NCBI GenBank assembly: GCA_938023515.1
Contig: CALJDR010000049.1
Span: 1 to 64,000 of the forward strand
Source of the DNA: an uncultured Flavobacteriales bacterium
GTDB taxonomy: Bacteria > Bacteroidota > Bacteroidia > Flavobacteriales > UBA1820
DNA: 64,000 nt
Direction of reading: 5' to 3'
The notes beneath the pieces are model-generated. The model searched no databases, was not told the origin of the DNA, and saw only the letters and a list, made by a program, of their open reading frames with translations. Made by a program: the position numbers and the translations under genes. Every line of letters starts with the position of its first letter. Within the stretch, counting starts at the first letter, position 1. This document shows positions 44,905 to 54,951 of the stretch, in pieces.

Positions 44905-45904
44905 TTTCTTCTTTTCGTTTTTGTTCGTTTTCCACGGCCTTTCCTTCCGGATTGTTCTGCGGCCGCAGGGAATCTACGATCTCTTCGGTGTATTTCCTAT
45001 ACCGTTCGTTTTCCGATTCGCCGGGAAACATCTTGGCAAATTTCACCAAGTCGGCATCCAACAGCAGGTTGCGCAGTTTGCTGTACTGTTCTTTGCTCAG
45101 ATGAAGTTTGCGCACGTCGCGGAGTATCTCTTCGGACGTGCTTTCGGGAGCCGGAATACTGTACTGTTCGTCCAGGTAAAGACGGATGACATCCGTCAGT
45201 TCGATATAGAAATCCTTTATCTGTCCTTTTTCGATCAGTTTTTCCCGGTCCAGGCGGTCCAGACGGAATTTGGCGCGCTCGTAAGGACTGAGCAGCATTT
45301 CCGGGGGGAGTTTCTTTTCCCGGCGGCGTTTGGCGAGCCGCCATATTTCCCAGGCGAGCAAGGCTGCGATGGCCAGAGCGATAAGTATCCAATAGTATTT
45401 CCGGAAAATCTCGCCCGCCGTGTATGGATCGGGGTGGATGTCCTTGATCCCATGCCGGGGCTGACGCAGTGTATCGACGGCTACGGTAGCGACGTCTATC
45501 TTGAAAGATTCGGTGGAAAGGATTTCTTCGCCTGCTTTTACCTGAATGGGAGGAACGATGTATTTCCCTTTTTCAAACGAGGTAAGACTGTATACGATGC
45601 GGTATATGGCTTCGTTCTTCTTGTAGGACGTATCTATTTTAGAGCGGTCGACCACTTCCATGCTGTCGCTTTTGAACTGCAGGCTGGGGAAATCGATCAG
45701 GGCGTCCTTAGGCGCCCGAACTTCGAGGTTCAGTTTTACCTGTTCGCCGATCCGGATCTTGGTCGTATCCGTAGACCATGTGAGGGTAGGGGTGCTCTGG
45801 GAATATGCCATTGCCGGCAGCAAAATGGCCGCCAGCAGCAATCCCCATGTTCTCCATCCCTTAACGCATGCGGAAATATCCGAGTAACTGTTTGGCATAG
45901 TCAT
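44891..45904 (-). CDS. BatD-like accessory membrane protein
   Basis: A 337-aa exported protein that fills the slot between the DUF58 gene and batA. A signal-like segment (TWGLLLAAILLPAMAYS) precedes beta-rich sequence like the BatD Ig-like modules (TKIRIGEQVKLNLEVRAPKD; FEKGKYIVPPIQVKAGEEIL). One membrane helix follows (YYWILIALAIAALLAWEIWR), then a cytoplasmic helical tail (MLLSPYERAKFRLDRLDREK). It overlaps the DUF58 gene by 44 bases and batA by 14. A later start that removes the first overlap would lose the signal peptide. Confidence 0.7.
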   Translation of the reverse strand: MTMPNSYSDISACVKGWRTWGLLLAAILLPAMAYSQSTPTLTWSTDTTKIRIGEQVKLNLEVRAPKDALIDFPSLQFKSDSMEVVDRSKIDTSYKKNEAIYRIVYSLTSFEKGKYIVPPIQVKAGEEILSTESFKIDVATVAVDTLRQPRHGIKDIHPDPYTAGEIFRKYYWILIALAIAALLAWEIWRLAKRRREKKLPPEMLLSPYERAKFRLDRLDREKLIEKGQIKDFYIELTDVIRLYLDEQYSIPAPESTSEEILRDVRKLHLSKEQYSKLRNLLLDADLVKFAKMFPGESENERYRKYTEEIVDSLRPQNNPEGKAVENEQKRKEENVGE

Positions 45905-46724
45905 CTTTCGTGCTTGTGCTTATCGTGCCCGCCCCGCAGTGGCGGAAAGTATCCTGAAAATAGTTGACGCGACGGTCGTACTGCTGGCGATAGGAATTCT
46001 TGACCGACTTGGACGATGTGTTCACCCAGACGTAGCGTCCGGTCTCATCGTGGCGCATCAATACCATGCCCATGTCGGGAATAGCCGCTTCAGCCGGGTC
46101 GTAGATCCGTATCCCCGTCAGGTCGTGCTTGCGGGCCACTACGGTGAGCGAATCCTTGTACGAGGCGTCGATGAAGTCCGAAACAAGGAATACGATGGCT
46201 TTCTTTTTCAGCACGCCGAACAGGTATTCCATCGCCGCGCTGATGTTGGTACGGCGGCTGGACGGTTCGAACTCGATCAGTTCGCGGATGATGCGCAGTA
46301 CGTGCATCCGTCCTTTTCCCGGCGGGATGAACAATTCTACCTTGTCCGAAAACAGCATCAGACCGATCTTGTCGTTGTTGCCCATAGCCGAAAAGGCCAG
46401 CGTGGCGCATATTTCGGTGACGACATCGCGTTTGGTCGCATCGCCCGTGCCGAAAAACTGCGAACCCGACACGTCGACGGCCAGCATCATGGTCAGTTCG
46501 CGTTCTTCCTCGAAGACTTTGACATGGGGCAGGCTCGTTTTGGCGGTTACGTTCCAGTCGATATTGCGCACGTCGTCGCCGAACTGGTAGGCTCGCACTT
46601 CGCTGAACGTCATACCCCGGCCTTTGAACGAACTGTGGTATTCGCCCGAAAAGACATGGTCGGACAGCCGACGCGTCTTGATCTCTATTTTGCGAACTTT
46701 CTTAAGTACTTCCTTGACATCCAT
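45861..46724 (-). CDS. DUF58 domain protein of the MoxR/Bat locus
   Basis: A 287-aa protein with a DUF58/VWA-like domain. Diagnostic blocks are YHSSFKGRGMTFSEVRAYQF, DDVRNIDWNVTAKTSLPHVK and ELTMMLAVDVSGSQFFGTG. The RxYxxGDD...DWxxTAR-type pattern is typical. In MoxR systems the DUF58 protein follows the AAA+ ATPase directly, as here (24 bases), and is the likely partner of the chaperone. Confidence 0.87.
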   Translation of the reverse strand: MDVKEVLKKVRKIEIKTRRLSDHVFSGEYHSSFKGRGMTFSEVRAYQFGDDVRNIDWNVTAKTSLPHVKVFEEERELTMMLAVDVSGSQFFGTGDATKRDVVTEICATLAFSAMGNNDKIGLMLFSDKVELFIPPGKGRMHVLRIIRELIEFEPSSRRTNISAAMEYLFGVLKKKAIVFLVSDFIDASYKDSLTVVARKHDLTGIRIYDPAEAAIPDMGMVLMRHDETGRYVWVNTSSKSVKNSYRQQYDRRVNYFQDTFRHCGAGTISTSTKDDYAKQLLGYFRMR

Positions 46725-46748
46725 CGCGGAATCCTCCTTTTAATGAAA

Positions 46749-47756
<1,008 letters not shown>

Positions 47757-47939
47757 TTTTATATACTTTTTTTCTGTGTTTTTTTCGATATACGAAATTC
47801 GCAATTCAGAGGGTGTTTTGCTGTTAACCATTTGTTAAAAATCCGCATTGCAACCATCTGCAAATAATAAAGTTGGGCTAAAAAAATGGCTGTTTTTAAA
47901 AAAGCCCCGCCGGTGTTAAAAATTCGGCCGTATCCGGCT

Positions 47940-47969
47940 TTTGCGCACCGGGTTTTAGTGTTACCTTTG
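47940..47969 (+). promoter_or_regulatory. Promoter of mtnN
   Basis: TTTG (47940-47943), an 18-base spacer and TACCTTTG (47962-47969) match the Bacteroidota consensus 31 bases before the start. Confidence 0.65.
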
Positions 47970-47999
47970 CGCCGGAATCGAAACTATAAGAAAGACAGG

Positions 48000-48749
48000 A
48001 TGAAAACAGGTATCATAAGCGCGATGTACGAGGAATTCGACCAGCTCCTTCAGGCGGTCGAAGTGGAGAAAAAGACTAACCTGGGCCGGCGGGAATATAT
48101 CGAAGGGAAACTCTTCGGGCACGATGTGGTACTCGTTTTTTCCCAGTGGGGGAAGACGGCGGCGGCCTCTACTACGGCCAACCTGATCAATGTATTCGGG
48201 ATTGACCGCCTGGTGTTCACCGGAGTGGCGGGTGGACTGGATGCCCATGCCCGGATTGGGGATATCGTGGTCGCCGAGCGCCTGTATCATCACGATGTGG
48301 ACGCTTCTCCTTTTAAGCCCCGTTATTTTGTGCCCTTGATAGGGCCGAACGGAATCGAAGCGGATACCCGTACGTCGGATTTGCTGTCCGAGGCGGCCCG
48401 TTATTTCGCAGCGCGGATAAAAGAATATATCAGCCCGGAGGATGTTGCGGAATTCTCGCTGGACAATGTGCTGGTACACCGCAAGAATATCGCTACCGGC
48501 GACCAGTTCGTCAAAACCGACGAGGTGCGCGAGCGTATCATGAACGATCTTCCCGATATGTATGCCGTGGAAATGGAAGGAGCTGCCGTAGCCCAGGTAT
48601 GCTGGGAACATGGGGTGCCGTTTGCCGTAATGCGTACCATTTCCGATACCGCCAACGGGGAGGCGCCGGACGACTATCCGAAATTCCTGGCCCGGGTGGC
48701 CAGCCTCTATTCCTTTTATATAATAAAGGAGTTTCTGAACAAAAAATAA
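48000..48749 (+). CDS. mtnN: 5'-methylthioadenosine/S-adenosylhomocysteine nucleosidase
   Basis: MTAN cleaves MTA and SAH, recycling methionine and adenine and making the AI-2 precursor. It is about 249 aa from the ATG at 48000 (MKTGIISAMYEEFD). Catalytic Glu12 is in MYEEFD and the catalytic Asp in MRTISDTANGE. VFTGVAGGLDAHARIGDIVV and VEMEGAAVAQVCWEHGVPFA are also typical. The longer in-frame start upstream would cover the promoter and is rejected. It is followed by a bidirectional hairpin terminator. Confidence 0.92.
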   Translation: MKTGIISAMYEEFDQLLQAVEVEKKTNLGRREYIEGKLFGHDVVLVFSQWGKTAAASTTANLINVFGIDRLVFTGVAGGLDAHARIGDIVVAERLYHHDVDASPFKPRYFVPLIGPNGIEADTRTSDLLSEAARYFAARIKEYISPEDVAEFSLDNVLVHRKNIATGDQFVKTDEVRERIMNDLPDMYAVEMEGAAVAQVCWEHGVPFAVMRTISDTANGEAPDDYPKFLARVASLYSFYIIKEFLNKK

Positions 48750-48763
48750 AAGATCGCTATTGC

Positions 48764-48805
48764 TGAAAAAAAGGGCGGGAACTCACAGGTCCCTGCCCTT
48801 TTTTA
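48764..48805. terminator. Terminator after mtnN, usable on both strands
   Basis: A GC stem (AGGGCGGGA paired with TCCCTGCCCT, one bulge) is flanked by A-run and T-run, giving U-runs on either strand. It also serves the converging glycoside hydrolase transcript. Confidence 0.75.
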
Positions 48806-48887
48806 TTAACTAAATATCATGGAGGCCGAGTGCCATTCAAATTTGTTTGAAATGGCCGAGTCGCACCCTATTTCTGCAATATCCGGA

Positions 48888-51800
48888 TCAGGATTCCGGA
48901 CGGGATATTTCGCCGGCTATTACAACGGAGGGTGCATAAGTGAGTCCCGCCGGCAACAAGACATATTTTTCCAGTGTAAAGCTTTTGCCTTCGGTCGTCC
49001 AGTGCATCGGGCCGTAGGCGCCCATCCGGGCGGGCAGGGCGTGCAAGGGGCCGAAGGTGTTACGCCGGGTAAGGACTACCGTCACTTCGGCCGGTTCTCC
49101 TTTTTTCGCTGCCTCGGTCACATCCAGGCGGAAGGGAGACCAAGCCGCCATCTGCCCGTCGGCTGTCTTCAGGCAGGCTCCGTCGTAGGACGGGACTTCC
49201 AGTAATACATTTTGACCATCCTTTGGTATGGGCAATTCTCCGATCCGGTAGGTGACGGCCCCGGAGTAGAACGGGAGGCCCTGGAAAACGATATCGCCTG
49301 CGGCAAGGCTGTCCGGGAGCGGGATAAGCGTCCGGTCGATGCCATTCAGGCGCACCCCGAAATCCCCGGTGAGCAGCAAGGCTTCCAGGTTGAGGTCGCG
49401 GCTGAAACCGAAGGTTAGTGTCAAGTGGTTCTTTCCTTTTTTCAGTAGGGCCGGCGATAAGGGTATCTTCCGGATGGACGGGTCGATGTACCACCCTGCA
49501 TCCGTTTTTTCCAGTTCCGTCCCGTTCACACTGATCGAAAAACGCTCCGGGGTTTCCAGGCACAGGAAGAGTTCTCCCGAGGGAACGGTTTCCACATCGA
49601 ATGGAAAATCCAACGAGACGCGGCCTAACTCCTGCGAATTGTCCGGCAGGTATTTTTCCGCATACCAGGGCTGGAGCATATCCCCGCCCCGGTAAGGCAG
49701 CCCGAAATGGTCGCGTATCCCCCGGTCTATTTTCAGGATTTCGGCCAGGGGCTTTTGGGGTTGTCCCTGTATCTGCCAGGTAGCTACGTCAAGCACGCAA
49801 ATGTTCGGTTCGTCCAGCCGGTAAGCGTATTTTCCGGACAGTTCTTTCTTCTGAATATTCGTTTCGGTGTCTGTTTTCCGGGCAAAATCCGGCATTTCGG
49901 CGGATACCGTATAGACTTTTTCCCCGATAGGCTCGAACGAGGTTTTGATCGTGAGGTTGTTTCCCTGCCGGGTACATTCCTGCTGCCATACTTCCCCCGT
50001 GCGGCAATCCCACAAGGTTGCATTTCCTTCGAAGGGAAGGGTAACGGTCACATCGGGGAACCCATTGGTGCGGTCCGTGTTCATCAGAGCTATGTAATAG
50101 CGTTTTCCGTCGTAGCGCACCTGTCCGAATATTTCGGGAATGTTCTTTCCGGTGGAATTGTCCGTCACTTTGACGACCGGGCGGATAGTCGCTTCTACAG
50201 CCGGGAGAATGGCTTCCCGGGTGTAATCTATTTGGATAGCATTTTTGGCTAGTTTGTCCGGTGCGGCTGAAGGCTGGGCGTCCACATACTGCGGTGCTGG
50301 CCCGGCAAAGACCACGTGGCCGCCTTGTTTCAGGAAATCTTCCAGCAGTTTCAGGGTCGAGCCGCGCATAGTCTCCATATTGCCCACCAGTACCGTGCGG
50401 TAGGAGGCTTGTCCCACTTTCAGTACCAGGATACCTTCCGAATCTTTTCCTACGGAGGCCAGGCGGCCCATCATTTCCTCGTCGCCATAGTCGAAGTCTA
50501 CCCGCGCGCCGGCCAGCCAATGGAACAGATCGGCGTATTTTTTCTCCATCTCCCGAATCTCCGGCGAAGCGGGTACCAGATTGTTGAACGCGCCGGAATA
50601 GACCTGCGCCCAAACGCTTTCGATCGGATTGACCACTAATACATCGCATACCGGTTTGCCCTGGCTCAGCAGCAGACCCAACCGGGCGAAATAATCCTCG
50701 ATGTACTTATAGTCCTTCCACCAGGCGGACTGGAAAAAGATACTGGCCGGGTAGTCCCGTTTGGCCTCGCCTTCCATCGTGTACCACGACAGGTGGTGGC
50801 AGCGGAAGTTGATCCCGAACAGGGCCTGCCAGTCGCCGACAGCCTTATGTCCCCGGAAGTCGAATTGCCAGCCCGTTACGCCGTACGTTTCCGATAGGAG
50901 CCATTTTTTGCCCAGTTGCCGCCCGACGGACGCCAGTTGCTTGGCGGCCCAGTACGGACGTGCGCCTTCGGTGAGCATATCCATGCCGGGGATATGCATG
51001 TATTCGTAGTAACGCATCAGGGAGCCCTGCATCGTTACCTGGCTGGTGAGGTTGTCTTCGTGCAGCACATGACCGGTATAGGCGATGCCGTTTTCGGTGC
51101 ACCAGTCGTACTGCGGTTTGGCGAAGTTTTTCAGGAAGAGCGATTCGGCCAGTTCGCAGTATTTCCATTTTACGTCGTTGATCCGCAGGCCGTTCTCGCG
51201 CAGGAAGAGTTTCGGTAGGTCGGCCGTCAGGTCGCCGCCGAAGCGGGCATGGTATTCCTCGGCCATGCGAGGCGTCCACGGTGCGGTGCGGGGATTGTTG
51301 CCCACCCCGTCCGGATTGCCGTCGAAATCGGTAAAGAGGCCTCCGCGGTGCGGTTCGTCGGTAAAGATGCCTTTGATCTCCCGGCCCAACCGTTCTCCAC
51401 AATGTTCTTTATACTTCTCGTGGGTGAGAGACATGAATTTTTGGGTGGCCTCGGGGTTGAATACGTCGAGATATGTCCCTTCGTTGTACACGTCGGTGCA
51501 GCTGCGGGTACGGTGCAGGAATTTCAGGATGGTCTTCCCTTTGTATTGAGAGGGATCGGAATCCCTGGAAAGGCGGACGAGGTCGGAGTAGTTCACTCCG
51601 TCCAAATTGCAGGCAAAAGCCGCTATGATGGAATCGCTGTCCCAGCGGAATTCTTCGGCCGGCAGGGTAAATAGTTCGACGAAGTTCATCCGAAGCTCCG
51701 GATTGTCGCGGGTCACCATACCGCCGGCGGTGCCGGAGGGCCACCGGTCTTCGTCGTACAGGTAGGCATCGAGTCCCATCCGGGCAGCGGAATCGGCTAC

Positions 51801-52106
51801 GGCGTTGGTCAGGTCGAACCACTGTTCGCCCAGGTATTCGGTTTGCAGGCCTACCCGGGAATGCATGAAGACCCCGCCCATGCCCATCTCTTGGAACAGG
51901 CCGAGTTGACGGAGCAGTTCGTCTTTTTCCAAACGGCCGTTCCAGGCCCAGAAAGGCTTGCCGCGCCATTGGGCGCCAGGGTCTTTGAACGAATCGTACA
52001 GTTCCAGGTCGCTCAGGGCAGCCGGATTATCCGAGGAACAGGAACCAATGAGCAGGCCCGCTCCGGCCAGTAAAAAACCGGCAAAGGCTATGGATAGACG
52101 TTTCAT
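48888..52106 (-). CDS. GH106-like glycoside hydrolase lipoprotein
   Basis: A 1072-aa lipoprotein (LLIGSC, Cys23). The catalytic region begins WRGKPFWAWNGRLEKDELLR with GMGGVFMHSRVGLQTEYLGE, typical of the GH106/alpha-L-rhamnosidase-like superfamily. Two acidic candidate catalytic positions are Glu251 (GIFTDEPHRGG) and Glu406 (WLLSETYGVTGW). C-terminal beta-sandwich modules follow (beta-galactosidase-like jelly-roll around DVETVPSGELFLCLETPERF). The substrate is not certain; rhamnose-containing glycans are a guess. It overlaps the GH127-like gene upstream by four bases (ATGA), implying translational coupling. Confidence 0.75.
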   Translation of the reverse strand: MKRLSIAFAGFLLAGAGLLIGSCSSDNPAALSDLELYDSFKDPGAQWRGKPFWAWNGRLEKDELLRQLGLFQEMGMGGVFMHSRVGLQTEYLGEQWFDLTNAVADSAARMGLDAYLYDEDRWPSGTAGGMVTRDNPELRMNFVELFTLPAEEFRWDSDSIIAAFACNLDGVNYSDLVRLSRDSDPSQYKGKTILKFLHRTRSCTDVYNEGTYLDVFNPEATQKFMSLTHEKYKEHCGERLGREIKGIFTDEPHRGGLFTDFDGNPDGVGNNPRTAPWTPRMAEEYHARFGGDLTADLPKLFLRENGLRINDVKWKYCELAESLFLKNFAKPQYDWCTENGIAYTGHVLHEDNLTSQVTMQGSLMRYYEYMHIPGMDMLTEGARPYWAAKQLASVGRQLGKKWLLSETYGVTGWQFDFRGHKAVGDWQALFGINFRCHHLSWYTMEGEAKRDYPASIFFQSAWWKDYKYIEDYFARLGLLLSQGKPVCDVLVVNPIESVWAQVYSGAFNNLVPASPEIREMEKKYADLFHWLAGARVDFDYGDEEMMGRLASVGKDSEGILVLKVGQASYRTVLVGNMETMRGSTLKLLEDFLKQGGHVVFAGPAPQYVDAQPSAAPDKLAKNAIQIDYTREAILPAVEATIRPVVKVTDNSTGKNIPEIFGQVRYDGKRYYIALMNTDRTNGFPDVTVTLPFEGNATLWDCRTGEVWQQECTRQGNNLTIKTSFEPIGEKVYTVSAEMPDFARKTDTETNIQKKELSGKYAYRLDEPNICVLDVATWQIQGQPQKPLAEILKIDRGIRDHFGLPYRGGDMLQPWYAEKYLPDNSQELGRVSLDFPFDVETVPSGELFLCLETPERFSISVNGTELEKTDAGWYIDPSIRKIPLSPALLKKGKNHLTLTFGFSRDLNLEALLLTGDFGVRLNGIDRTLIPLPDSLAAGDIVFQGLPFYSGAVTYRIGELPIPKDGQNVLLEVPSYDGACLKTADGQMAAWSPFRLDVTEAAKKGEPAEVTVVLTRRNTFGPLHALPARMGAYGPMHWTTEGKSFTLEKYVLLPAGLTYAPSVVIAGEISRPES

Positions 52107-53914
52107 TTTTTCTCTTGGTTTTGGGATGCGTCCGGGTGAAGCGTATTCGTTCGGCGCAAGGATTCCATCCGGGCGAAAGGATTTGTCCCGGCAGGGGAGG
52201 CGATGACCTCCCGGTGGTATTTGTCTTTCAAAGACACCGACGGGTCCATCAGATGGTAAAGAGGTTTCAGGGTGTCGCCGGTTTCTTCGATCAGGAATTC
52301 GTACCGATTGCCGATGCGTACCGGAGGGAGTGTGTTTTCCGAAACGATCAAGGGTTCTGTGGTCTTTGCGCCCAGGACCAACGGCCCGTAAAGGGCCTTG
52401 CGCAGAGTGGTGTCGGAAATGTCTTTATTGGCCAGCGGCTGCCACGAGGGGGAGAAAGCGTAATCCAGTTCCACTTTATCCCCGGACGAAAACCGACGGG
52501 TGAGTACGGCAAAACCGTCCTTCTTGCTCGCTGTTACTGTTTCTCCGTTTATCCGCAGGGTATCGTTCATATAGGAAGGGATAAAAAATGCCAGGCTCAT
52601 TTCCCGGTTGGGAACTTTTTCCAGGGTAAATTCCACCCGCGATCCGAACGGATAATCCGTGCTTTGCCTCAGGGCCAGTTTCCGATCTTTCAGTTCGAGG
52701 CTGCTCTCCCGGTAGAAAGGAATGAAGAGGGTGTCTCCCGCCGTGAAATAGGAGTATTCCGCCGTGCGGCCCAATCCTTCGCCGCCGCGCATAGTGCAGC
52801 ACCAGTAGGCTTCGTCCGCATGGATGGCCAGGTGGTGATAATCGACGCCCGTAGGTTTGTCACAGCCGAAACCGCCGTTCGCCCGCTGGGTAGAGGCGAT
52901 GCCGTTCAGGTATATCTTTTCCGCATCCTCCAGATAGGCGGGGTTGCGGGTCTTCATCCACAGTTGTACGGCTGTCAGGTAGGAATCGATGATGGCGCAC
53001 GGTTCCGTCCACGTATCGTAGCGCTCGAACCAGTTGTAGTTCTCGAAGTTCTCGGTCATGCCGTAATCCTTGTACAGTTTCCAGCGTTTTTCCACTTCGG
53101 GCAGCAGCGTGCTGTCACCGGTGATGTCCGAGTAGCGGAGCAGTCCCCGAAGGGCCGTAAGCGAGGCGTGGGTCTGGGCTTTGATCTTGACCAGGTCGAT
53201 GGACAGGTAGAGGGAAACCAAACTGTCTATCGCTTCTTTGATCCGGGGATCGCGGTCGTACTTGTAGTAGTGGATCAGGCCGTCCATCCCGATGAATACG
53301 CACCCGACATCCGAGGACAGCCGCCAGCCGTTCACTGTGTTTTGGGTGGAGCCGGACATATCCCCGGTATCGGAAACGCGTGAGGCGGGATCGGCCGGAT
53401 AATCTTTTATCAGCGGGAGGATGGGCAGGAACAGGCTGTCGGCGATTGTACCGGCGTACGCCAGTACGTTTTTGTCGCCCGTCCATTCGTAGTATTCGCA
53501 TAATCCGCGAAGCAGCCACCCGTGTCCGGAAAGTTGCTGTTCGTCGGCTCCCGGATGGATCGTGCCGAGGTAGCCCTTGGTATTGAGGTGTCCGGGCAGC
53601 ATTTTAAGTAAAGTATCGAGATAAATGGGGACACGACCGGAGGCTTGGGCATCCAGTGTGAGGGCCAGAATGGTGCGGCCTTCTTTGTCTGCCGGCCATC
53701 CGCCGGATTTTTCCTCGGACCAGTATACATTTTCAGGCCAGTAGTATTCTGTTTCCAGCCGGTCGAAGTTGCGGGCTATTCTTTCGGCCAGTTCGCCCGA
53801 TATGCGGGTGTTGGCCAGTCCGGCCGGCTGGAGGGTTGCGGATTTTTCGGAAGAGCATCCCGCCAGGAAAAAGGCGGCCGCAGCCAGTGCGATGCAGGGG
53901 ATTTGTAATTTCAT
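52103..53914 (-). CDS. GH127-like beta-L-arabinofuranosidase lipoprotein
   Basis: A 603-aa lipoprotein (FFLAGC, Cys20). The family hallmark is the metal-binding Glu-x-Cys and Cys-Cys set of GH127/GH146. Here Glu304 and Cys306 lie in TWTEPCAIIDS and Cys372-Cys373 in EAYWCCTMRGGEGL. Alpha/alpha-barrel repeats (GWLLRGLCEYYEWTGDKNVL) are followed by a C-terminal beta-sandwich. It may release L-arabinofuranose from plant or host glycans. It is the first gene of the pair with the GH106-like gene. No susC/susD pair lies nearby and no promoter was recognised. Confidence 0.78.
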   Translation of the reverse strand: MKLQIPCIALAAAAFFLAGCSSEKSATLQPAGLANTRISGELAERIARNFDRLETEYYWPENVYWSEEKSGGWPADKEGRTILALTLDAQASGRVPIYLDTLLKMLPGHLNTKGYLGTIHPGADEQQLSGHGWLLRGLCEYYEWTGDKNVLAYAGTIADSLFLPILPLIKDYPADPASRVSDTGDMSGSTQNTVNGWRLSSDVGCVFIGMDGLIHYYKYDRDPRIKEAIDSLVSLYLSIDLVKIKAQTHASLTALRGLLRYSDITGDSTLLPEVEKRWKLYKDYGMTENFENYNWFERYDTWTEPCAIIDSYLTAVQLWMKTRNPAYLEDAEKIYLNGIASTQRANGGFGCDKPTGVDYHHLAIHADEAYWCCTMRGGEGLGRTAEYSYFTAGDTLFIPFYRESSLELKDRKLALRQSTDYPFGSRVEFTLEKVPNREMSLAFFIPSYMNDTLRINGETVTASKKDGFAVLTRRFSSGDKVELDYAFSPSWQPLANKDISDTTLRKALYGPLVLGAKTTEPLIVSENTLPPVRIGNRYEFLIEETGDTLKPLYHLMDPSVSLKDKYHREVIASPAGTNPFARMESLRRTNTLHPDASQNQEKK

Positions 53915-54111
53915 ATAGGTCGTTCAGGAAATGTCCGGGAGCTGGGAGTCAAAAAGCAGAACTCGCAAGCCACGCGCCGGAGTGGTTTACGGTGCTAAGA
54001 TCGAAAATATTTGCGGAACCCCCAATTTCTGGAAGAGGCTGTTTGCGGCGGATACGATATTTTACGTGTCAAAAATGAAAAATCAGGTGTCATATTTGCA
54101 AAGAAGTTGCA

Positions 54112-54148
54112 TTCAATAAAAAAGCCGGCTGCATTGCAGCCGGCTTTT
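54112..54148 (-). terminator. Terminator of the zinc-ribbon-like gene
   Basis: A 12-bp stem (AAAGCCGGCTGC / GCAGCCGGCTTT) with a 3-base loop is followed by a U-run on the minus strand. The rest of 53915-54111 holds nothing recognisable. Confidence 0.8.
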
Positions 54149-54167
54149 GGGTAGTAAGTCGTATCGT

Positions 54168-54950
54168 TTATTGAAGGATCTTGTCAAAGATCGCCTCCAT
54201 CTTTTCGCGTTCTTCGCGGGCCAGTTCCGGGTCGACCAGGATACGGCCGCTGTTTTCGTCGGCGATGATCTTTTTGCGCATAGCGATCTCGATTTGCCGC
54301 TGGGGGGGGATAGTAAAGTAGGAACCTTCCGAAGCGCCGCGGTCGATCGATACTACTGCCAGACCGTTGCGGACACGCTCTCGTATCTTGCGGTAAGCAA
54401 ACAGCAGGCGAGGCTCTATTTCGGTGACGATTTCGTCGGCTTTTTGCTGTAGGGCCTCGTTTTCACGGCGGGTTTCCTCCAGAATGCTTTCGAGTTCGCC
54501 TTTTTTCACGCTCAGGTGTTCTTTCAGACCGGCCAGTTTTTCTTCCGTTTCCACGATGCGGGCTTTCTGCATTTCCAGTTTAGCGCCCGATTCGCGGATG
54601 AGTTTCTCGGCGTGCTCGATCTCGAGGTTCTGGTATTCTATTTCCTTGCTGATCGAATCGTATTCGCGGTTGTTGCGCACGTGTTTCTGCTGTTCCTCGT
54701 AGCGGGAGATGAGGTCTTTGGCCTCGAGGATCGTATGCTTGAGGGTCTTTACCTGTTCCTCGAAACTCTTGTTCTCCTGGGTGAAGCGCTCCAGACGTGT
54801 GGAGAGGCCTTCTATTTCGTCTTCCAACTCCTTTACCTCCAAGGGTAATTCCCCTTGGATGGCCAGGATCTGGTCTATACGCGTGTCTATCAACTGGAGG
54901 TCGTACAGAGTACGAAGCTTCTGTTCTACCGTTATTTCTTTCTCGGCCAT
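54168..54950 (-). CDS. Coiled-coil protein with degenerate zinc ribbon (DUF164-like)
   Basis: A 260-aa protein. Residues 1-180 are long coiled coil (EQKLRTLYDLQLIDTRIDQI; NREYDSISKEIEYQNLEIEH). The C-terminal part (about 203-241) aligns with the zinc-ribbon tail of this family (YFTIPPQRQIEI, SGRILVDPEL), but all four expected Cys are missing. They read Ser207, Ser210, Asp231 and Ser234, and the protein has no Cys at all. The role is unknown; the family is often found beside Nif3 proteins, as here, 1 base after the Nif3-like stop. The missing zinc site is real unless the sequence is wrong. Confidence 0.8.
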   Translation of the reverse strand: MAEKEITVEQKLRTLYDLQLIDTRIDQILAIQGELPLEVKELEDEIEGLSTRLERFTQENKSFEEQVKTLKHTILEAKDLISRYEEQQKHVRNNREYDSISKEIEYQNLEIEHAEKLIRESGAKLEMQKARIVETEEKLAGLKEHLSVKKGELESILEETRRENEALQQKADEIVTEIEPRLLFAYRKIRERVRNGLAVVSIDRGASEGSYFTIPPQRQIEIAMRKKIIADENSGRILVDPELAREEREKMEAIFDKILQ

Positions 54951-54951
54951 A

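Noticed and set aside
52115..53383. A 422-codon plus-strand open frame inside the GH127-like gene
   Set aside because: Antisense shadow; the minus-strand frame has a signal peptide and the GH127 metal set.
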